Source: CAYLRY01 sp964386535
GTDB taxonomy: Bacteria > Chloroflexota > Dehalococcoidia > Dehalococcoidales > UBA3254
Length of the DNA: 7,583 bases
Direction of reading: 5' to 3'
Assembly: GCA_964386535.1 (NCBI GenBank)
Contig: CAYLRY010000071.1
Coordinates: 1-7,583 of the forward strand
Position 1 is the stretch's first letter. Each line of letters starts with the position of its first letter. Under the pieces are notes generated by a model, which made no database searches, was not told the origin of the DNA, and saw only the letters and a program-made list of their open reading frames with translations. Shown here piece after piece: positions 1-6,873 of the stretch. Position numbers and translations under genes: made by a program.

Positions 1-179
1 AAATGCAAAAGATCTCCGGTGAAAAGAAACTAAAATCCGCGGTAAAAAATGAACGCTGCATGGGCTGCGGCGCCTGCGTGGTGACCTGTCCGACCAAAGC
101 ACTGACTTTGGAGCTGGTCAGACCCCCTGAGCACATTCCAACCATACCTGTTATCGAGTTGTTAAAACGGGAAAAATAA
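1..179 (+). CDS. C-terminal end of a 4Fe-4S ferredoxin-domain protein (5' truncated by window edge)
   Basis: Only the last 59 or so residues are visible. The reading frame runs in from the window edge and ends at TAA 177-179. An ATG at 3-5 lies in frame, but no ribosome binding site can be seen for it, so the gene most likely begins upstream. The segment has one complete [4Fe-4S] motif, CMGCGACVVTCP, with cysteines encoded at 57, 66, 75 and 87. It is followed by a short basic tail containing RPPEHIP. Tails like this follow the second cluster of bacterial 2x[4Fe-4S] proteins in anaerobes, so a second cluster may lie outside the window. The role would be electron transfer, probably cytoplasmic. 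The specific enzyme cannot be named from this fragment. The cluster motif is seen directly; the wider family is inferred. Confidence 0.8.
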   Translation, partial: MQKISGEKKLKSAVKNERCMGCGACVVTCPTKALTLELVRPPEHIPTIPVIELLKREK

Positions 180-341
180 ATGGGTTAAATGCCTCTATCT
201 CCGGCTGAGAGTATAAACTGATAATTATCTCTTCTGCCTGGCTTGCTGATCATCTGTGCTTTTGCATCAGTAATCTGGGTTTATCTGCAACTCAACCATC
301 CTTAGTTGCGCAAACCCTTACTCCAGAATTATCTCCTCGCC

Positions 342-369
342 TTGACTTAACCCGAATTCAGCCTTTAAA
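342..369 (+). promoter_or_regulatory. Candidate sigma-70-type promoter for the 694-aa membrane protein gene
   Basis: TTGACT at 342-347 matches five of six bases of the -35 consensus. TTTAAA at 364-369, 16 bases further on, matches four of six bases of the -10 consensus. Transcription would begin near 376 and leave a leader of roughly 115 bases before the ATG at 492. Recognised by eye only. Confidence 0.35.
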
Positions 370-480
370 AAAGTTGCTGCCCCTCAATCATTTTCAACTC
401 AGGAATATGGTGACTTTCCTTAATGTCATACTGCTGGATGTCAGATCAAGGACGAAAAGCCCTCTGGCAACCTTTGCCTC

Positions 481-486
481 AGGGTG
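481..486 (+). promoter_or_regulatory. Ribosome binding site that fixes the start at 492
   Basis: AGGGTG lies five bases before the ATG at 492. The frame is also open from an ATG at 423, but that longer version would put 23 non-hydrophobic residues in front of a clear signal peptide and has no ribosome binding site. Confidence 0.55.
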
Positions 487-491
487 TTAAG

Positions 492-2576
492 ATGAAGTCT
501 ATGAGGATCATCATGATAGCTCTGGCCTGTCTTTTGTTTTTTACTATGGCAGCGCCAGTTTCAATAAAAGCCCAGGATGAGCAGACGCAGGTTCACCAGG
601 AGAACCCGGATACAGCCGAACAGGTCTACAGTAACCTGTCTTTGTTATTTTACTACAACGGAGTGCTCGATCTGATACTGCAACTGAATACAGCGGAAAC
701 GGAACTCCGGCTTAATAAGCTGCCTCTGGCAAGTATTCCGGAAGGCCTGAGTGGATATGTCTCACTCTTCAGCTCCTCCGGAAAAGAGCTGTCATACTCT
801 CTGGCGGACCTGTCTGTATTATGGGAAAAGGGTAAATCCCTTTTATCCCAGTACCGGCTGCAAGAAGCTTATAGCCTGTACCTTCTGGCTAAAAAAAAGG
901 TGCCTGCAATGCTGGGAGAACTGGATTTGATCGACTCTGCCGTGACAGATACCGGTCAGTATCTCAAGATATCTTCGTTGCCTCCGGGACATGTCCTGAA
1001 CACTACCTATAATCAGATTAAGGAGAAAATTAAACAAATCCGCGAACTGCCTGACCTGTTTGAAAAATTGATACAGGAGCTGATTAGAACAAACGTCGGT
1101 GAAGGACTGGCCGGCATTAACCTTACGGAAATCGATATAACCCGCCTGTTTAAACCCGTTGATCTGACTTTGGCCCTGGGCGCTGAAGTGGCCTTTGTGG
1201 GCGATGGGTTGTTTTTTGAAGGTCTCCTGTCTTATAAGGGGCAGCCGCTGGGAGCTCGTGAAATAAAGATTTTGTTAAATGATACCCCCTTTCTTACTGC
1301 CGTAACCAACAGTCAGGGACGTTATCAGGGCACGTTGCAATTGCCTTATCGCTACACGCCCGAACTGAAAATCCAGGCTTTATTTCATCCTGAAAAACAG
1401 GATCAGGGGGTGTATCTGGCAGCCTTGAGCAAGGAACTGACATTGAATTTGCTGTATTATGAAGGCCGGCTGCCTGAGTTGACAGCCGGTAAGGCTTATC
1501 CCGGGAAACCGGTAGAGATCAAAGGTGATTTTGAATACCGGTTGGTGAACAGGGAGAAAATACCAGCACATCTATCTTACCTCGCAGAAACAACAGCCAC
1601 CCCCGATCTTTTTAATCGACCCCTGGAGCTTTTTCTTGACGATACATCCATAGCTCATACTGCTGTAGAGAAGGTTTTTTCCTTTATAATGGATGTCAAC
1701 CCTCAAATAGAAACTGGAACACACACGGTTACTCTATTCGCCCGGGCACAGGGTAGATTGGCGCCGGTAAACGCCAGTTGCCTGTTAGAGGTGGCGAAAG
1801 CAGCAATAATAATGGACTTACAGTCGCCGGACATCGTCCTGATTCCCGGTTCTTTTACTCTGAGCGGTAGTTTGCATTCGCTGCTGGGACCTCTGGAAGG
1901 AGCTCAAATCAGCGTAGCCGGTTTGCATACGTCCCGGACCAGTGTACCTGATAAAAACAGCGGAGGAAATTTTGAGACAATCGTTAAAGTGGGAATGGAT
2001 TGGAGTTTACTGGGCACACATACCCTTGATATCCATGTACAGCCGCAGGAACCGTGGAATGCTTCTTTAAACCTGAAAAAGAATCTTTTTATGATAAATT
2101 ATGTCAACCTGAGCATCCTGATCGTGGTACTGGCTGTATTGAGTGTATTCCTTTCTATATTCCTGAGAAAACGTTACCCTGCGAGGACGCTCTTGCCGGT
2201 TAATACCGGGCTGACCTCTGTGCCAGCGCAAAGCCCTGTGTCTCCTTTGGAGCATTCCATGAATACCGCGTCTTCATCGACTCATCCGGATGATAATCCT
2301 GGCAACCGGCTATTATACTGGTTCCGGAAAGCGGTTGGATCGGTGCAGGCTATTACCGGAATTGTTTTCAAGCCCAGCCAGACTTTACGCGAGTTCGACC
2401 AGCAGAGTAATCCCCTGCTTGGACCGCTGGCAAGATTCTTTCATGATCTGGTTCTGCTGGTGGAAAAGGTACTATATTCCAGATATAAGGCGGGAAAAGC
2501 TGATGAGGAACAGGCTGCCATACTGGCAGAGAAGATATCTAAAGCTGCTGATGGGTCCCGAGAGGATCTGAAATGA
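492..2576 (+). CDS. Exported single-pass membrane protein: Ig-like extracellular region plus cytoplasmic DUF4129-like domain
   Basis: This is a 694-residue protein when started at ATG 492. Residues 1-28 or so form a signal peptide (basic start, then IIMIALACLLFF, ending near KAQ). Residues 30-220 look mostly helical. From about 231 there are beta-rich segments: one resembling a carboxypeptidase-regulatory/Ig-like repeat (about 231-300, with VTNSQGRYQGTL), a second from about 330, and a third about 440-530. One transmembrane helix spans about 540-558 and is followed by the positive stop RKR at 559-561. After a Ser/Pro linker, residues 605-680 resemble the DUF4129 domain, with a helical core containing SQTLREF and then LVEKVLYSRY. 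DUF4129 domains often sit on membrane proteins encoded near MoxR-ATPase, DUF58 and transglutaminase genes; none of these is in the window. The topology is outside-in, which suggests an envelope sensor or scaffold. The exact function is unknown. The domain assignments were made by eye. Confidence 0.8.
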   Translation: MKSMRIIMIALACLLFFTMAAPVSIKAQDEQTQVHQENPDTAEQVYSNLSLLFYYNGVLDLILQLNTAETELRLNKLPLASIPEGLSGYVSLFSSSGKELSYSLADLSVLWEKGKSLLSQYRLQEAYSLYLLAKKKVPAMLGELDLIDSAVTDTGQYLKISSLPPGHVLNTTYNQIKEKIKQIRELPDLFEKLIQELIRTNVGEGLAGINLTEIDITRLFKPVDLTLALGAEVAFVGDGLFFEGLLSYKGQPLGAREIKILLNDTPFLTAVTNSQGRYQGTLQLPYRYTPELKIQALFHPEKQDQGVYLAALSKELTLNLLYYEGRLPELTAGKAYPGKPVEIKGDFEYRLVNREKIPAHLSYLAETTATPDLFNRPLELFLDDTSIAHTAVEKVFSFIMDVNPQIETGTHTVTLFARAQGRLAPVNASCLLEVAKAAIIMDLQSPDIVLIPGSFTLSGSLHSLLGPLEGAQISVAGLHTSRTSVPDKNSGGNFETIVKVGMDWSLLGTHTLDIHVQPQEPWNASLNLKKNLFMINYVNLSILIVVLAVLSVFLSIFLRKRYPARTLLPVNTGLTSVPAQSPVSPLEHSMNTASSSTHPDDNPGNRLLYWFRKAVGSVQAITGIVFKPSQTLREFDQQSNPLLGPLARFFHDLVLLVEKVLYSRYKAGKADEEQAAILAEKISKAADGSREDLK

Positions 2577-2578
2577 TT

Positions 2579-2597
2579 GAAAAGAACTTTTCTTTTT
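2579..2597 (+). terminator. Weak candidate terminator hairpin after the membrane protein gene
   Basis: GAAAAG (2579-2584) and CTTTTC (2587-2592) are exact inverted repeats and are followed directly by TTTTT. The first arm begins three bases past the stop codon. The stem is only about five A/T-rich pairs around a GAAC loop, so it would be unstable. Position and T-run fit a terminator, but stability does not. Confidence 0.25.
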
Positions 2598-2614
2598 AGT
2601 TTACGACTATCGAT

Positions 2615-2644
2615 TTGAATTTTTTGTTTTTAACCTTTTAGAAT
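2615..2644 (+). promoter_or_regulatory. Candidate promoter for the three-gene nucleosidase/kinase cluster
   Basis: TTGAAT at 2615-2620 (four of six) and TAGAAT at 2639-2644 (five of six) are separated by 18 bases, in the very AT-rich 119-base gap before the cluster. Transcription would start near 2651, about 45 bases before the ATG at 2696. Recognised by eye only. Confidence 0.4.
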
Positions 2645-2695
2645 TAGATATTAATCTGCATTTTATTTCTATTTTAAATAACTGGAGTAAAACTT

Positions 2696-3559
2696 ATGCA
2701 TCAGAACGTTACGAAAATCGGGATTATCGGCGGTGCTGGTTTTGACCAGCTAGAGGGTCTGACGAAAATACATAAAGTCTGTTTGGAAACCCCGTTTGGC
2801 ATTCCCAGTGATAGTATAATCACTGGTCAAATAGATGGAGCGGGCATTGCTTTCCTCCCCCGTCACGGAAATGGTTACCGGTTTTTGCCTCATGAAATTC
2901 CTTGGCGGGCGAATATTTATGCCCTGAAATCACTCGGTGTGGAAACGATTATTGCTGTCAATTCCTGCGGCAGTTTCAGGGAGGAGATCAAGCCCGGTGA
3001 ATTCTTGGTACCGGACCAGGTTATCGACCGCACTCAGGGCAGGAAAGGCACTTTTTCCGGAGAGGGTGTGATCTTTCACATTTCATTCGCCGAGCCTTTC
3101 TGCCCTGTACTTGGTCAGGTGCTGTCGGATAGCGCTAAAGAAATAGGGACAGCTATTCATCAGGGAGGTACCTGCCTGGTAACGGAAGGCCCTGCCCTAT
3201 CATCCGGAGCTGAATCCAGTCTGTATAAGAACTGGGGAGTAGATGTTATCAGTATGACCCTGTTACCCGAAGCTAAACTGGCGCGTGAAGCTCAAATGTG
3301 CTATGCCAGCCTCTGTCTGATCACGTACTATGCTGCCTGGCAAAAAAAGGCAACCCGTATGATGGATGGAGACTTTAATCATATCCGGACGATGGATCTG
3401 TCCACTCTCAATACAATTATCAGGTTAGCCTTAAACCGGATCCCTGAAAAGCGAAATTGTGAGTGCCGGCAAGCCCTGGCAACCGCCATGGTTACTACGG
3501 TAGACCACATGACTTTGGAGCAAAAAAAACGGCTGGACTTAATCCTGGGGATTAGCTAA
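2696..3559 (+). CDS. Divergent MTAP-family nucleoside phosphorylase
   Basis: This 287-residue protein is full length for the family. The ATG is preceded by GGAG (2684-2687) eight bases upstream. Family landmarks are clear: IGIIGGAG (9-15), FLPRHG with R56 and H57, HEIPWRANIYAL (67-77), CGSFREE (91-97), AEPFCP, EGP (164-166), and PEAKLAREAQMCYA. The family cleaves nucleosides such as 5'-methylthioadenosine with phosphate, giving the free base and a sugar 1-phosphate in the cytoplasm. The active site departs from canonical MTAP. The Thr/Ser of GG[TS]G is Ala14. The usual EGPRFS[ST]RAE reads EGPALSSGAE. The purine-contacting Asn is Ser186. The TDYDCW motif, whose two Asp residues contact the base in human MTAP, reads TYYAAW (210-215). 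Phosphate-binding R56, H57 and T188 remain. It is therefore probably not a standard MTA phosphorylase; the base or substrate is likely different, or activity may be reduced. The family is certain and the substrate is not. Confidence 0.88.
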   Translation: MHQNVTKIGIIGGAGFDQLEGLTKIHKVCLETPFGIPSDSIITGQIDGAGIAFLPRHGNGYRFLPHEIPWRANIYALKSLGVETIIAVNSCGSFREEIKPGEFLVPDQVIDRTQGRKGTFSGEGVIFHISFAEPFCPVLGQVLSDSAKEIGTAIHQGGTCLVTEGPALSSGAESSLYKNWGVDVISMTLLPEAKLAREAQMCYASLCLITYYAAWQKKATRMMDGDFNHIRTMDLSTLNTIIRLALNRIPEKRNCECRQALATAMVTTVDHMTLEQKKRLDLILGIS

Positions 3560-3564
3560 AAAGA

Positions 3565-4185
3565 ATGCTTATTTTCGGACATTTGGGTATAACCCTTGGA
3601 GTAGCGGTAGCCGCAGATTTTTTAACTTCTCGTGTTGCTGGGCGCTGTTGTTTAACAGGCAGGCAAAATGACGAGATGATGCAATTTGTTACTACTAAAA
3701 ATAACCACCGCCGAGACCTTTTAAGCGCCATTTTTGATCTGCGCTTTTGGGCGCTGGGTTCACTGTTACCGGATATTATCGATAAACCGGTCGGCCATTT
3801 TTTATTCAAAGAGACCTTTCATTATAACGGACGGATATTTTCTCATACCCTATTACTGGTTATTTTGTTGATGGCAACTGCCTTTTTTCTTCCCCGGCTC
3901 AAAGCGCGGGGGTGGCTGATCGCTTTGTCCGCAGGAGTGCTGATGCATTTGATACTGGACTATATGTGGCTGACCCCGCAGACTCTGTTCTGGCCTTTGC
4001 TGGGCTGGGCTTTTCCCTATTCTGTGGAAAGTGATTGGGTGGGAACAATGCTGCGCGTATTGACACATAATCCTGAAGCATTCCTTCCTGAGTTAGCCGG
4101 TGTAGCCATAATCGGAATATTAGCATTTTTTATAATACGTCACAAAGGGCTAAAACAAATAATAAAAAATGGTAGCTGGAGATAG
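3565..4185 (+). CDS. YdjM/DUF457-like membrane-bound metal-dependent hydrolase
   Basis: This 206-residue integral membrane protein starts five bases after the phosphorylase stop. GGGG at 3547-3550 is a distant ribosome binding site, so translational coupling is likely. It has the pattern of the LexA-binding/YdjM-type membrane hydrolase family: an early His in a hydrophobic start (FGHLGITLG, H6), GSLLPDIIDKP (65-75, acidic residues D70 and D73), SHT (93-95), HLILD (128-132, H and D spaced by three), and a tryptophan-proline pair (W143-P144). The conserved His and Asp residues would bind metal near the membrane face. Hydrophobic helices cover about 97-109, 117-133 and 176-191. A hydrophilic insertion with RCCLTGRQND lies around 27-50. 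The biological substrate of this family is poorly known. Its position between a nucleoside phosphorylase and a PfkB kinase suggests it belongs to the same pathway, but nothing in the sequence proves it. Confidence 0.75.
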   Translation: MLIFGHLGITLGVAVAADFLTSRVAGRCCLTGRQNDEMMQFVTTKNNHRRDLLSAIFDLRFWALGSLLPDIIDKPVGHFLFKETFHYNGRIFSHTLLLVILLMATAFFLPRLKARGWLIALSAGVLMHLILDYMWLTPQTLFWPLLGWAFPYSVESDWVGTMLRVLTHNPEAFLPELAGVAIIGILAFFIIRHKGLKQIIKNGSWR

Positions 4186-5134
4186 ATTGATCGTCACTTG
4201 CGGTGATGGGTGTCTGAATATTATCTTTGAAATCAAGGAAAATTTACAAATAGGCGCCAATCACGATATCCAACGGGTAGTACGGCGGCCGGGTGGTAAT
4301 GCCCTTGTAACTGCTATGGCATTATCCAGATGGGGTTTGAAAACCGCATATCTGGGAGTGCTGGGGACTGACGCCGAAGGCCGGATGTTGCGTTCGTGGC
4401 TGCAAGCCGCTGGAGTGGAAGGGTCCGGAGTGATCAGCCGCCCTGCGCCAACCTTGCTTTCCTATGTAATACTGGATCAAAGCGACCGTACTATCCTGGA
4501 TCAGCGGGCAGCCTCAGTTATCTCTTCGGAATTACGTTTGACCGACTGGCGTAAAACCCCAGATATGGAAAAGCTGGTGGAGACTGCCGGAACGGTTATG
4601 CTGGACCGATATTGTTCGGAAATCCACGATCCGGTAAAAAACATTTTCCAGCAGCGCCGCAGACATGGCGAAAAACCTCTGCTGGTGTATCGCACTGGAT
4701 CGCGGCCTTCCCCGGGTTTAATAGTAGAAGGGAACATTTTGTCCGGGTCAGATATTGCGTTAACAAAGGGAGCCTTTTTGAAAAACATAGGGCTGGAACA
4801 AAACTGGGTGGAAAGCTGCAAAAGGCTTTCAAAACTCTTCGATACACCTTTAGTGATAGCAACTATCGGCTCAGAGGGCGCAGCTTTTTATGAGGCTGCC
4901 AGTGATTCAGGCGGGATAGTGCCTGCTATACCTGTCATACGCCCGTTTACTACTCTGGGTGGAGGTGATTTCTTTCGCGCCGGATTCTTGCTGGCTTACA
5001 CTGAAGGAATGCCGCTGGTAAAGTCTATCCTGATCGGGCATACCTCGGCTGCGACCCACATCAGCCGTCCCGAATCAGAAGATTTGGAGACGCTTTTTTT
5101 TGCCAGAAGCCAGTTTTTACCTGTAAACTCTTAG
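4169..5134 (+). CDS. PfkB-family sugar/nucleoside kinase
   Basis: This is a 321-residue protein if started at ATG 4169, which overlaps the upstream gene by 17 bases. A TTG at 4187 is in frame with a better-placed ribosome binding site (see the entry at 4178) and would give the family-typical opening IVTCGDG. The ribokinase/PfkB fold is shown by PGGNA (41-45), YLGVLGTDAEGRML (61-74), the substrate-lid region with LSYVILD, and the C-terminal signature TTLGGGDFFRAGF, in which D267 is the expected catalytic base. These enzymes phosphorylate sugars or nucleosides using ATP in the cytoplasm. Two departures are visible. The early Asp of the GDxxLD-type motif, which normally contacts substrate hydroxyls, is Asn17. 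The leading Asp of DTxGAGD is Thr261, with GGGD in place of GAGD. The substrate cannot be assigned. Co-transcription with a nucleoside phosphorylase suggests a nucleoside or pentose route. The gene ends in a 4-base overlap with the opposing gene. Confidence 0.85.
   Translation: MVAGDRLIVTCGDGCLNIIFEIKENLQIGANHDIQRVVRRPGGNALVTAMALSRWGLKTAYLGVLGTDAEGRMLRSWLQAAGVEGSGVISRPAPTLLSYVILDQSDRTILDQRAASVISSELRLTDWRKTPDMEKLVETAGTVMLDRYCSEIHDPVKNIFQQRRRHGEKPLLVYRTGSRPSPGLIVEGNILSGSDIALTKGAFLKNIGLEQNWVESCKRLSKLFDTPLVIATIGSEGAAFYEAASDSGGIVPAIPVIRPFTTLGGGDFFRAGFLLAYTEGMPLVKSILIGHTSAATHISRPESEDLETLFFARSQFLPVNS
4178..4181 (+). promoter_or_regulatory. Ribosome binding site supporting an alternative TTG start for the kinase
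   Basis: GGAG lies five bases before an in-frame TTG at 4187-4189, inside the last codons of the hydrolase gene (stop TAG 4183-4185). The ATG at 4169 has no ribosome binding site at a workable distance; the nearest, AAAGGG at 4144, is too far. The TTG start would place initiation directly after the upstream stop, a typical layout for coupled translation. Confidence 0.45.
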
Positions 5135-6204
5135 TTCCTCTTTTTTCTATGCCGGATATATATCAGGGCAAACAATCCCAGACCGAGGTTGATTGCCGCT
5201 AAAAAGAAAAATATCCACAACAATAACCTGTCTAAAGGAATGGCAGAAGAAGCAGTGGATGGACCGGTGGATTTTAGAGCCGTGCTTGAGATTTGAGGTG
5301 TTGTGTTTGCCTCTGTTTTCATTTGAGTCTGGTATCTGGTTGACTCAAAGGCCATAAAAGGTATGAAATGATCTACCCTGGCAGTAACCGTTTTATTGAT
5401 GTTATCTATTGAACTGGGCAGGGTTATCCACTGACCGGTTGAGATATCCCACCAGGCAATAAAAATTTCGGGGTTCGCCACGCTTCCATTAAGATCAGCC
5501 GGAAAAAACGATAATGTTATTTCTACCGGCTGATCAAAAACAGCGCCTGGGGGGCTTAATTCATAAGTCAAAGATACGGATCTCGAATCCAACGGAGAAC
5601 CAGGAGGGTTTTCCAGCAGAGCCAGACCAATCTCTGTTAGAGGAATACCCTGCACCGTCAGACCACGTACACCGGGTTCGATTGATACATTTGCCCGGCC
5701 ATCCGCTGATAAAGCTTCAACCCGGCTGGAGAAGACGCCGAGAGGCGAAATACCTTCAATTAAGGTAAAGGTGCTCAGGGTGCTACTTGGAAGGGTTGTA
5801 AAAGTATGATCAGGCGAAACCGCCGTTGCCTGGTTCTCACCCAGGGAAAAAGTTGATTTTACCCGGTAATGGTAAGTCGAGCTTGAAATTAGGCCGGTGA
5901 TGAGTTGACGATGATGAAAAGCCGCTTTCGTGTTTAAAGGAGTGCTTGAGGCATAGTCATATTCATCGTCATGAGCGCACGTGTCCCAGAATACCTGCGA
6001 AGAGGCAGCTATATTTGTTTCCCAGGCGACCTCGGTCCCAGATGGACCAGTATTGTAAATGGAAATATCCGTTATCCACATTACATCACTGGTACTGGCT
6101 TCCTGTGAAACCGCGATTATCCAGTTTAGGGGGATAATTTCTATCATCAGGATGGTAAAGATAGTCAATATCAACCGCTGGATACAATTCCGCCAAGAGT
6201 GCAA
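5131..6204 (-). CDS. Membrane-anchored surface protein with Fn3-like and ZU5-like beta-sandwich domains
   Basis: This 357-residue protein starts at a TTG (6204-6202) six bases after a GAGGG ribosome binding site. Residues 5-34 form an N-terminal hydrophobic signal (RLILTIFTILMIEIIP, then WIIAVS). An Fn3-like or purple-acid-phosphatase-N-like domain spans about 45-137 (VAWETN, YHYRV, HTFTT). A second beta-rich domain at about 148-287 ends in AWWDISTGQWITLPSSID and VDHFIPFMAF, a pattern found in ZU5-like domains of archaeal and bacterial surface proteins. A Ser/Thr-rich linker (288-322) leads to a C-terminal transmembrane helix (327-350) and the cytoplasmic tail RHRKKRN. The bulk should be outside the cell. 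It is the last gene of the minus-strand cluster, 33 bases after the preceding stop. No catalytic residues were seen; a binding or structural role in the envelope is likely. No enzyme function is claimed. Confidence 0.8.
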   Translation of the reverse strand: MHSWRNCIQRLILTIFTILMIEIIPLNWIIAVSQEASTSDVMWITDISIYNTGPSGTEVAWETNIAASSQVFWDTCAHDDEYDYASSTPLNTKAAFHHRQLITGLISSSTYHYRVKSTFSLGENQATAVSPDHTFTTLPSSTLSTFTLIEGISPLGVFSSRVEALSADGRANVSIEPGVRGLTVQGIPLTEIGLALLENPPGSPLDSRSVSLTYELSPPGAVFDQPVEITLSFFPADLNGSVANPEIFIAWWDISTGQWITLPSSIDNINKTVTARVDHFIPFMAFESTRYQTQMKTEANTTPQISSTALKSTGPSTASSAIPLDRLLLWIFFFLAAINLGLGLFALIYIRHRKKRN

Positions 6205-6210
6205 TTCAGT

Positions 6211-6215
6211 CCCTC
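6211..6215 (-). promoter_or_regulatory. Ribosome binding site that selects a TTG start at 6204
   Basis: On the minus strand GAGGG is followed by six bases and then TTG. The only upstream ATG nearby (at 6217 on the minus strand) runs into a stop after three codons. The TTG start yields a signal-like N-terminus, so it is preferred over internal ATG codons. Confidence 0.55.
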
Positions 6216-6237
6216 ATTACATCCGGAGTGCCAGAGG

Positions 6238-6858
6238 TCAACTTTTTAGTTTGTTCTGGCCTTTAGTCATTGTAAGCAATACTATAAATAAAGCGATGAT
6301 GATAATGACCAGAAACACCGTCAGAGCATTTTGATTAAGAAACCGGAAAACAGAGGAAAACGGACTTGCTTCCCCCAATACCCGCACTGAAATAGGAATC
6401 AACATGCCGGAGTACAGATTACCGTCTTCCTGTGTATCTTTGAATAATATGTAGGTCCGGCGTTCTCCAGCATGTCCGGATAAGCCGGCATCCGGCGATT
6501 TTGCTCCCCATATACCGGGAAAAGCATCAGCCGGTATTTGAACTTTTATTGTAAAGATCCTTCTTTCATCCAACATCAGCGAAAACTCACGTGGCTCTAC
6601 TGTTATCCAGGAACTGATGTTCATCCTTTCATCGTCACCTTCTACCTGTTTGTAATAATTTTCCCAGCAGCCGTTTCTGAGGCCTGCATCGGTGCCGGTC
6701 AAAGTTATTTTTTCATGTAACAGGTCTCCCGGATACCCTTCCAGGTTGCATATGGAGATCCGGTCTATTGATGTACCGAAAGAGTTTACAGGATACACCA
6801 GGAAAAGGCAGGTGAAACAAAAAAGCATGATACACCTGAGGCAATGTTTCCTAAACAT
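6238..6858 (-). CDS. Single-pass exported protein with NEW3/DUF916-like extracellular domain
   Basis: This 206-residue protein starts with ATG 6858-6856, with GAGG eight bases upstream (6867-6870). Residues 1-28 form a signal peptide unusually rich in cysteine (C6, C9, C14, C17); no standard lipobox is present. The exported part (about 29-176) has PGDLLHEKITLTG near 43-55, SSWITVEPREFSL near 82-94, and the motif IFTIKVQIPADAFPGIWGA (101-119). The order proline-glycine start, then a 'vP.da.pG.y.g' segment resembles NEW3 and WxL-interacting DUF916 beta-sandwich domains, which bind partners at the cell surface. C37 and C64 could form a disulfide. A transmembrane helix at about 178-197 is followed by the short basic tail KGQNKLKS. 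It sits between the small secreted protein and the Fn3 protein in one cluster, so it may anchor the former. The domain resemblance was judged by eye and is moderate. Confidence 0.75.
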   Translation of the reverse strand: MFRKHCLRCIMLFCFTCLFLVYPVNSFGTSIDRISICNLEGYPGDLLHEKITLTGTDAGLRNGCWENYYKQVEGDDERMNISSWITVEPREFSLMLDERRIFTIKVQIPADAFPGIWGAKSPDAGLSGHAGERRTYILFKDTQEDGNLYSGMLIPISVRVLGEASPFSSVFRFLNQNALTVFLVIIIIALFIVLLTMTKGQNKLKS

Positions 6859-6873
6859 CCCTTTTTCCTCTAC

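Larger units (their letters stand above)
180..491. other. 312-base intergenic leader with no convincing gene
   Basis: This stretch separates the Fe-S gene from the 694-residue membrane protein. I see no RNA gene and no strong terminator. A weak CTCT/AGAG pairing near 193-211 lacks a T-run. A plus-strand frame stays open from 209 to the TAA at 488-490 (93 codons) but has no plausible start with a ribosome binding site, and its translation resembles no family I know. The minus strand is broken by stops. The region contains a candidate promoter (342-369), so a long 5' leader or simply spacer is the most economical reading. Confidence 0.5.

Noticed and set aside
193..211. CTCT/AGAG hairpin after the Fe-S gene as a terminator
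   Set aside because: Four-base stem with a ten-base loop and no T-run.
262..290. TTGCA/TGCAA inverted repeat as an operator or hairpin
   Set aside because: Five-base arms separated by 19 bases are expected by chance in a region this size.
423..491. N-terminal extension of the 694-aa protein from ATG 423
   Set aside because: No ribosome binding site; it would place 23 polar residues before a clear signal peptide, whereas ATG 492 has AGGGTG at five bases.
4501..4893. Overlapping frames on both strands within the kinase gene
   Set aside because: Shadows of the PfkB reading frame, which has clear family motifs throughout.
5514..5768. Plus-strand open frame inside the surface-protein gene
   Set aside because: Lies wholly opposite a longer frame with signal peptide, domains and anchor; its translation has no recognisable features.
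6808..6858. Lipoprotein signal in the cysteine-rich leader of the 206-aa protein
   Set aside because: None of the four cysteines is preceded by a standard [LVI]-[AST]-[GAS] lipobox, and the protein already has a C-terminal membrane helix.
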